Source of the DNA: Chimonanthus salicifolius
Taxonomy: Eukaryota; Streptophyta; Magnoliopsida; Laurales; Calycanthaceae
Assembly: GCA_013350335.1 (NCBI GenBank)
Contig: CM023539.1
Location: 45,742,631 to 45,806,630 of the forward strand
Direction of reading: 5' to 3'
DNA: 64,000 bases
The position numbers and the translations under genes were made by a program. Below the pieces are notes generated by a model, which saw only the letters and a program-made list of their open reading frames with translations, did not search any database and had not been told where the DNA came from. This document shows positions 56,901 to 64,000 of the stretch, piece by piece (position 1 is the stretch's first letter; each line of letters starts with the position of its first letter).

Positions 56901-58222
56901 TTCCTACATTGGACTTTTTTATTTTGAGAGGAATTTTTCAAATTTCAGTAGACCAGTGACTTGGTATCTGTGTATGATTCGTTCATGGTTTGGTGAACTA
57001 GACTTCTGGTATGATGGTGAGCAAAGGTGCTGGGTGATAGTTCTTGCTCTTAGTTTTTGTCTGAAGTCGGTTGGATCTAAAAGTACTGCTTTTGGACTTC
57101 CTTTTGGCCCTAGCTAGCTTTCCTTTCTGAAAAATATATTTTGCCTTCCCTGAACCTAGGATTACAATCATCTCATTTGGGAGATTTTGGGAACTTCCTA
57201 TGTATAGTGGGCCAATCAATGGATTGGTTCACCAAACATTGCATGTAACCTTTATATATACAGAACCTGGTACACTGCATATCCTCAAGTCAAATGGTCA
57301 TATTACCTCTCATTTTGATGTGGTTCTGTCTTAAATAGCAACAAGATCTCTTGATACTACTTTGATTAGTACTTCCTCTTGAACTAAATCTGCATAATTA
57401 TCACTAAGCATTGTGATAGGATCCAGAATTAATAAAGTACTTTAGGGATATTTCGCATTTACTTGTAATTTTAGTTGTAATTTTTATTTATTTCCATTCT
57501 GAGTTGTAGCCTTAAGCCTATTTATAGTCCAAGTGAGTAATGAAGTAAATAGTGAAGAGTTTTTCCCACAAACAGCCCTTGGACCAGGAGGATGGTTTCT
57601 CCTCAATGTGATACCAAAAAGATTGATTTCCCCTTGAAGTGAAACCAAAAAGGTTGATTTCCCCTCAAAGCGAAATCTCTATCTCCCATTTGTCCCTATT
57701 TCCCGTCCTCTTTGATTCGGGTTCCTATCACATTGACTTGAATCCTGTTGGTTTTGAAATACAGAATTTATTGATATTTCGCTGTCCACCTTTAGATTCA
57801 AAGTATTTGTGCTTGCTGCTTTCTATTGCAGGAATGAATACTGTTATCTGTTGTTTTTTAATCTAGATTTAGTTTCTCTCGCTGTTGTATCTGACAGCAT
57901 AAGCAGTTTTAATTTGCACAAAGCTCAAGTAGCAAAGTTATGCACCTAAGTAATTTTCTAAAGTCACACCTGATTGTTAAAAAAAAGCATGCAGATAGAG
58001 TGGCTCTTTTAAGGAAAATGAAATAATTGAATCACATGTCCAATTTATACTGAAATTTGAAGTTTTGGCTCATGGTTGATATTTACTGAATGATGTTACC
58101 TAACAGCTTTGTGCAGCTTTGAACATAAACAAACGCAGTGTAGATAGAGACCTTGACGTGTACCGGAACCTTCTCTCAAAGTTGGTTCAAGCTAAAGAGC
58201 TCCTAAAGGAGTATGTGGACAG
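53970..58222 (+). CDS. THF1: THYLAKOID FORMATION 1 / Psb29 homologue (3' incomplete)
   Basis: Four exons: 53970-54174, 55752-56019, 56548-56764, 58107-58222, with matching phases (1, 2, 0, 2) and GT-AG borders. Exon 1 encodes an Arg/Ser-rich chloroplast transit peptide (MAALSSLPFTGLGQS...). The rest is the conserved Thf1 body: TVAETKLNFLKLYKRPIPSI, YNTVLQELIVQQHLMRY, FALGFVTVYDQLMEGYP, FSYSRFFAIGLFRLLELA, DRDLDVYRNLLSKLVQ, AKELLKEYV. THF1 acts in plastids in thylakoid formation and photosystem II-LHCII dynamics, with roles in sugar signalling and stay-green phenotypes. The final exon (the Lys-rich EKKK... segment and tail) is not found before the window ends. The last intron is therefore at least 5.8 kb and contains a LINE. 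Introns 1 and 3 are also long, and intron 3 holds a solo LTR. Confidence 0.94.
57414..57730. mobile_element. Solo LTR with 5-bp TSD in THF1 intron 3
   Basis: 317 bp with TGATAGG...CCTATCA inverted ends, flanked by exact CATTG duplications (57409-57413, 57731-57735). Contains CTATTTATAG, a possible TATA box, but no PBS, PPT or coding region. It is therefore the product of LTR-LTR recombination or a lone LTR. Size and ends suit a Copia-type element, but the superfamily is inference. Confidence 0.82.
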
Positions 58223-59793
58223 GTAAAACATCTTTCCCAAACTGGTTAGTACACTACTTCCACGGTAGAATATATTTTTATATCCTAAATATGAAATGAG
58301 ACCATCTCTTTCCCAAAACTTTCTCTTGCTTGTCAGTTTGGGTAGGGTTCTGGGAAGTTTTTGAGTGTGCATTTGTTGTCAGTTATAATTTCTGTACTGC
58401 CTCATCCTGAGGCCAAGGCAGTCTGCATCACCCCATTACATCTTTACACCAGTAATGGATAAAATGGAGTTAGGCTAGTGAGACTTTCTTAGCAAGACTC
58501 TAGGGATACTTTTTATCAAATGGATCATGGGCCCTATATAGTTGACTGCATTTGATAGGTGACTACATGTATATGGTGTGTGTAAATTTCAGCTTCAATG
58601 GGTCATTTTAAGTATGTACTCCTGACAATTTAAATTTTAAAAAATATAAGTTGTTGATTGTTAAAAGTTTAAAATCAAGAGGTGGGATGATCAGATGGTG
58701 CTAGAAACTTAATAGCCTCTACCCATGTAGTCCTCTTTATATCGCACCCAACTGTGTCATATCGAAGATCCATTTAAATGATATTCTTAGTATCAAATCT
58801 TAATAGGATTTTTAATAAAATAGAAGCACCCAAATAATACCCTCTGAGTTTTTATAGTCTGGTGTGAGAGGCCGTGGGCTCAAGTTTGTCCTAGACAGTT
58901 CAGATTAGACTTTCGAGATTGGCACATGAACACCATATCAATTTTGTGGTTTTCACACACTAATTTTTATAGAGATGGAATTCCTTACCTTTTCTGACTG
59001 CTTACTTTTGGGTGATGAAAACGTTTCGGATACTTCAATATCTAGTGCATCATACCACCTCCATGCCCTAGTGTATCATGTTGTCATTTTTCTTATCTAT
59101 AATTTTTTTAGCAAATAAGAGGATATATTTTTGCTTATATGTTTCTAAAGGCATTTCATTTCACATGATATAGTGTTTGATTAGTCTTGAATTGGGTAAA
59201 GCACTTTTATATAATTAACGTGATTGATTTCCCCATTAGAACACTGTAAATTGATTCATTTCCATGGAATATCTTAGCATCACTTGAACAAGGAGGCATG
59301 AACAAACTGATAAGTGGGCTATCTGATTTCCTGTGCTGGCATGTATTCTGTTGACTTTTCGAGTTCTATCTCTCAAGTTGACCTTATCAGAAACAATACA
59401 TCTAATCACTCCACCATTTGCCATGTCTTTCATTATTCTTTGCCTCCACGTTTTCAATAATCTACCTGATGAAGGCCAATGTTTGAATTGGTAAGCAACA
59501 AACCAATGATCTTCCAATTAGGGGTTTTAGATCTAAGTTTGCAAAAACTAGCCATGGGAAAATTGAAATTAGGCCCAATTTGAAGTTTATTTTTGAAAGA
59601 TAATGATTTTATTCACCAAAGAAAGAGAACTTTATAAAGAGAAAACTACAGAACTGAGCTAAATAGCCCACCATCCCTCACCCAAGAGGATTACAAAGAT
59701 CTGTTTGCAACTTCCGACTACATTACAATACCCATTCAATCAGATTGATTGTCGAATCCTGTCCACCTTATCCAGGCATTTCCAAGGACAGCT

Positions 59794-60102
59794 TCATCCC
59801 AACGCCCAGCTCAAAATCATCTTAGAATCCCCTTCCAGAATGCTCCCTGAAGCTCCCAGGTCCTTTATCTCGTGCACCCCTCTCCAAAGAGCATGCAACT
59901 CCACCTCAATAGTTGAACATTTAACGAGAGGACCAACAAAAGAGAACCTACTCATCCCATTGTGATCCCTGATCACTCCCCCAAAACTAGCTAACCCACT
60001 CTCCTTCCTACAACTTCCATCAAAGTTGAACTTTAAGATCCCTCGCTGCTGAGGCGGCTGCCAAGGAACATACGTCGAGGAATGCGCATCTTCCTTTGCC
60101 AA
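59794..60102 (-). pseudogene. LINE RNase H domain
   Basis: Frame with LKFNFDGSCRKESGLASFGG (first catalytic Asp), VIRDHNGMSRF, EVELHALWRGV (catalytic Glu) and LEGDSKMILSW (third Asp). This is the plant RVT_3-type RNase H found at the C-terminus of many plant L1 elements. Confidence 0.85.
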
Positions 60103-61384
60103 GTCGACAGAAGCCCAATCCTTACAAACTTCAAAAACATCAGCGCTCTAACCAGGGGTGGCTCTCAAAATCCACCAAGCAGCTCTAAATTTGATTACTT
60201 CAATAACCTAGCCACCTGGAGATGATTTTCCTGAAAAACCCTTTTATTTCATTCTAATCAAATAGACCACACAATGCTTAGCAACATAAGTTTCCAGTGC
60301 TGCCTAGGAACAAGCTAGTGCCCATGATGATCAATTCGTTCTACAACTCATACCATGCTGATGGCAAACAGAAGGCTATTCCCAGCCGCTAAATGAAATG
60401 AACCCATATGGCATTAGTGACATGACAATGATGGAGAAGATGATTCACCGACTCGGCATCTAACGGGCAAAGAGGACAGACATTGACTATGATCATTCTT
60501 TGACATCTCAAATGATCAATCGTCAAGATTTTCTTTAAACCAGCAAGCGAGCTAAACATCTTAACCTTTAAAGGAGCCTCACTCTTCCAAATGTTAGGAT
60601 GGACCCGAGAAGCTTCACCCAACCTCATGAGCTTTCCACAAAATGATTTTAAAACATTGAAATTCCCATGTATATTAGGTTCCAAAATTCTTCTGTTGAT
60701 GCCAAAACCTAACACAAAGATCCAAGTGAGAAGATCCATCATCACCAACCACTCCTCCACCAAACAATTTTCCAGCTCCCTCTTTAATTGGGGGCACCAA
60801 ATCACCTTATTTTGTTGTAACTCGAAGCAATCCTTAACTGCCACATTTCTATTGGAAGCAAAAGAGAATAGAACAGCAAATCTCACCGCTAATGAATCTT
60901 CACATGCCCATCTGTCTTGCCAAGGAAGACATCAGACCCCGAATACAATATGTATCTGATATTCTCCTCAAAAGTCATATATATAGAGCATAACCCTCTT
61001 CAGAAGCTAGAGATCCATCTAGACGCAGGCGAAGTCATCCACCCATTTCTTCGTAAACCATATTTTCTTATGATTAACTCCTTCCATAGACCTTCCGAGT
61101 TATCCCCCAATCTCCACAATCATTTCCCTAACAGAGCAATATTAAAACAAGGGATCGGTCTGATACCCAAACCCCCCTCCACCACCGTCTTACAGGCCTG
61201 ATTCTAAGAAACTAAGTGAAACTTACGATTATCTGGAGCATCGTTCCATAAGAATCTTTCCTGGATACTTTCCATCTTCTTGATAACGGCTTCCGGTCAT
61301 CTGAATACACTAAGAAAGTGGATTGGAAGACTGGAGATGACAGATTTAATGAGGATTAACCTTCCTCCATAGATAGATACCTTT

Positions 61385-62527
61385 CTACACTGAAAGTCTC
61401 TTCTCCATCTTCTCAATTATCCTATCCCAACATTGTTTTCTAGGTTTACCCAAACCAAGAGGAAGACCTAGATAAGATATCGGGAAATTTGGAACCTTAC
61501 AACCCAACACCACAGCTAGCTCTCTGCATATGCCTGGCTCAAGATTAACCCCCATTAACTCACTTTTGAGAAAGTTGATCTTCAATCCCGAACAAATCTG
61601 GAACCATAGGAGAATAGCTACAACCAACTTCAACTCTTCCTCATAAGTGTTAAGAAATAGAATGTTATCATCTGCATACTGGAGATGGGTAATCTCTAGA
61701 TCAGAATGTTCCACATGAAACCCATGAATGAGACCTCTCTCAACACCATCATGGAGCATCAAGTGAAGATACTCACCCACCATCACATAGAGATAAGGAG
61801 AAAGAGGATCACCTTGCTTGATACCTCTCCCCATCTTGAAGAATCCTTTCGGACTCCCATTTACCAAGATAGAAAGATCAGCAGAAATAACACAAGCCCG
61901 GATCCAACTACCCCATCGATCACCAAATCCCATTCTTTGCATAACAAAGTCTAAGAAGCTTCAATCCACCCTATCATATTCTTTTTCGAAATCTAGTTTG
62001 CAAACAATACCCACCTCCCCCGAAATGAATTTCGAATGAAGGCTTTCATGCTCCACTACCACTGTATCAATGATCTACCTACTTTCAAGAAATCACTTTG
62101 ATTTGGAGAGATAAGATTCGGAAGAACACCCTTAAGCCAGTTAGCCAAAACCTTTGTTAGAGTTTTGTATGGACTTCTAAATAGACAAATAGGATGGGAA
62201 TCATCAAACTCCGCCGCCTCATCTTTTTCAGAATCATGGTGGTAAATGAGGCATCCAAATCTTTGTAGATAATCCCCTTATCAAAAAATTCTTGAATAAA
62301 ATCAAGCATATCTTGTTTGACCAAACTCCAGAAACATTTGAAGAACAAAATAGGGAAACCATTAGGGCTGGAGCCCTATCTACACCCAACTGCCAAACCA
62401 CTGACTTCACCTCCTCATTGAAAACTTCCTCTAACTCTGTCGCTTGGCCCTCATTCAGGGAGCTGAAGCTAACGAGCACGGAACAAGACGACTTCTCCCA
62501 TTGTTTGCATACAATCTCTTGAAGCAA
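61385..62527 (-). pseudogene. LINE reverse transcriptase domain (frame-broken)
   Basis: The core is in 61942-61385: GFGDRWGSWIRACV, ILVNGSPKGFF, GIKQGDPLSPYLYVM, then THLQYADDNILFL with the catalytic YADD, and FPISYLGLPLG. Upstream frames at 62527-62157 carry fingers-domain remnants (WQLGVDRAPALM, LIQEFFDKGIIYKD-like). Several frameshifts separate them, so no functional RT can be made. Confidence 0.88.
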
Positions 62528-63211
62528 TCTATAATTTCATCACAAATATCCCCTCTGTTTTCCACCATTTCACCATTGATTTGAAGAAGCTGGATACGAT
62601 TCTTTCTTCTTCTAGCACTAGCCATCTGCTGAAAGAATTTTGCATTCTTATCCCCTTCTATGAGCCATCTGATTCTCGATCTCTGCCTTCATTTGATTTC
62701 ATCCTGCAATGCTTTCTTTTTAAGGATCTCTTAATTTCCTTATTGCGAGAAACCCTTTCCACCAAGAGAGGCTCCTCCTATTCGATACTAATAATTTTTT
62801 GGAGTTCATCAGGGAGAAGCTTCTTTGCAACTTCATTCGAGCTTTCTCCCATACCCTTAGCTTCTCTCTTAAAAATGTTAATTTTTGAAGTAGACAGAAA
62901 CCTTTCCAGCCAACCGGGTTTGATTCCCGCCACCAATTTCTACAAACTCCACAAAACCCTCTTCCTTCAGCCAGGCAATCTCAAAGCAAAAAGGAGCGGG
63001 ATCCCAAGAGCCAATGCAGGAATTAAGAATAATAGGAAGATGATCACAGACAGGGCTCAGAGTTGTCCATTGAGTAGACTGATTGAAGCAATCCAACCAA
63101 CGGAACATGTCTACTCTCGCCAAACTCGGATTTTCTTGCATATTAGACCAAGTATAAGATGTCCCCCTAATGGTAAATCTATGTATCTGAGGTGAAATTT
63201 GCCTACAACCT

Positions 63212-63443
63212 TCCTTTCCGCCATTCTCCGAACCATGTTAAAAGTCAGCAGACTATGAATTCTAGCTTCAGTCAATTCCTCCTAGAATTCACTTCTCGCC
63301 ATAACATCATTAGGACCATTCCTTTCCGCTATTCTCCGGACCACATTAAAGTCTCCTCAGACACACCATGGCAACGGACTATGACTTCTAGCTTCAGTCA
63401 ATTCCTCCCAGAATTCATTTCTCACCATAAAATCATTAGGACC
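63212..63443. repeat. Internal tandem duplication in the LINE endonuclease region
   Basis: Two copies, 63212-63319 and 63320-63443, share TCCTTTCCGCNATTCTCCG, TCTAGCTTCAGTCAATTCCT and CATCATTAGGACC-like ends. The second has about 16-20 extra bases (CACACCATGGCAACGG). Confidence 0.75.
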
Positions 63444-63612
63444 GTAGACATTAGTGAGAAATAATTTCTTACTCGAAGCTAAGTCCTCTAAGATAACCAA
63501 GACAGAGAAAGCTTTGATTTCTGAGCTGATCAACTTCCAGTTATTACCATTCCAAACTATCCACACCCTCCCTGAAGCCCTCATAGAAGCTTTGGCCACC
63601 CATCGGAAGTTA

Positions 63613-63640
63613 CCCCCCCCCCCCCCCCCCCCCCCCCCCC
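63613..63640. repeat. Poly-C tract
   Basis: About 28 consecutive C followed by seven A, within the LINE. Homopolymers this long are rare in plant DNA and may be partly a sequencing or assembly artefact. Confidence 0.85.
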
Positions 63641-64000
63641 AAAAAAAGAAATTCACGTCTCTTTTTTCCACTTCCTGAATTTTCGCTTCTTGAAGGAACA
63701 GAATATCAGGCTTGTGCTTGAGAATGGATTTCTATACTAATACCTTTTCCCGGCTGCCCCAAACAATAATCATTGAGACTTCCCTGTCGCCCCCATTCTA
63801 CCTTCCATATCCAAACTTTTATCATAGTTTTTGAGGATTATAAATTTCTAAGTTCGTAATCCCTTTTTCTTACAGACAGCTCTTCTTCTTTGTGTCTCTT
63901 TTCCTCCTCCCAAAATGGTTGCAAGATTTGTTTCAGCTGTAACATTCCATCCTGCGTGGATATTCCCAACGAGCCCCAACCATAAGAACCTTCTCATCGT

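Larger units (their letters stand above)
59585..64000 (-). mobile_element. L1-type LINE with RNase H domain, inside THF1's last intron (5' end outside window)
   Basis: On the minus strand, in order: endonuclease (ATG at 63773; KHKPDILFLQEAK, LFLTNVYGPND), reverse transcriptase, a zinc-knuckle RT-associated domain (CPLCPLDAESVNHLLHHCHV, about 60400-60500) and RNase H. The 3' end is near 59585, where the minus strand reads GGTGAATAAAATCATTATCT. The ORF2 frame is broken by stops and shifts in several places. A 28-C homopolymer and a tandem duplication interrupt the endonuclease. ORF1 would lie beyond 64000. Confidence 0.85.

Overview
The window is nuclear DNA of a flowering plant. Genes have GT-AG introns, the intergenic DNA is AT-rich and full of plant retroelements and MITEs, and the proteins match land-plant families: VRN5/VIL1, a PLS-class PPR protein, an ARM-repeat protein with a DUF7032-like N-terminus, UGT91, WIP/DUF3774 and THF1/Psb29. 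Codon and protein character suggest a non-grass angiosperm, perhaps a magnoliid or early-diverging eudicot, but the sequence alone does not fix the species.

Layout. About 1-5.0 kb: most of a VIN3-like (VEL) Polycomb-associated gene on +, first exon missing. 7.3-8.6 kb: an intronless PPR gene on +. 8.6-17.7 kb: gene-poor, with MITE, SINE and foldback debris. 17.7-19.5 kb: an intronless ARM-repeat gene on +. 19.5-31.2 kb: repeats, including a hAT-type MITE and a rearranged Ty3/Gypsy (Tekay-like) fragment. That fragment is a 3.4-kb LTR, integrase on -, and inverted RT on +, flanked by a 415-bp direct duplication of host DNA. SINE-in-SINE nesting and a complete tiny TRIM element follow. 31.8-34.9 kb: a UGT91-type glycosyltransferase on -, broken in its coding region by a 1.73-kb non-autonomous hAT element. 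37.8-51.8 kb: five direct tandem copies of a small wound/hypoxia-responsive (WIP, DUF3774) gene, with shared promoter motifs and 3.2-3.3-kb duplicated flanks carrying nested SINE, MULE-MITE and LINE insertions. 54.0-58.2 kb onward: THYLAKOID FORMATION 1 on +. Its last exon is not in the window, and its last intron holds most of a degenerate RNase H-bearing L1-type LINE on - (59.6-64.0 kb).

The genes do not form a pathway, apart from the WIP array, which looks like one co-regulated stress locus. Four of its five promoters carry an exact AAACCAGCGGC (reverse strand), matching the published hypoxia-responsive promoter element, and the fifth carries a one-base variant. All five carry a TGGTTTTCCAGAAAACCA-type palindrome just downstream. 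The best leads are this promoter pair, the precise hAT disruption of UGT91, and the Gypsy insertion with inverted interior and long flanking duplication, which looks like a double-strand-break repair scar.
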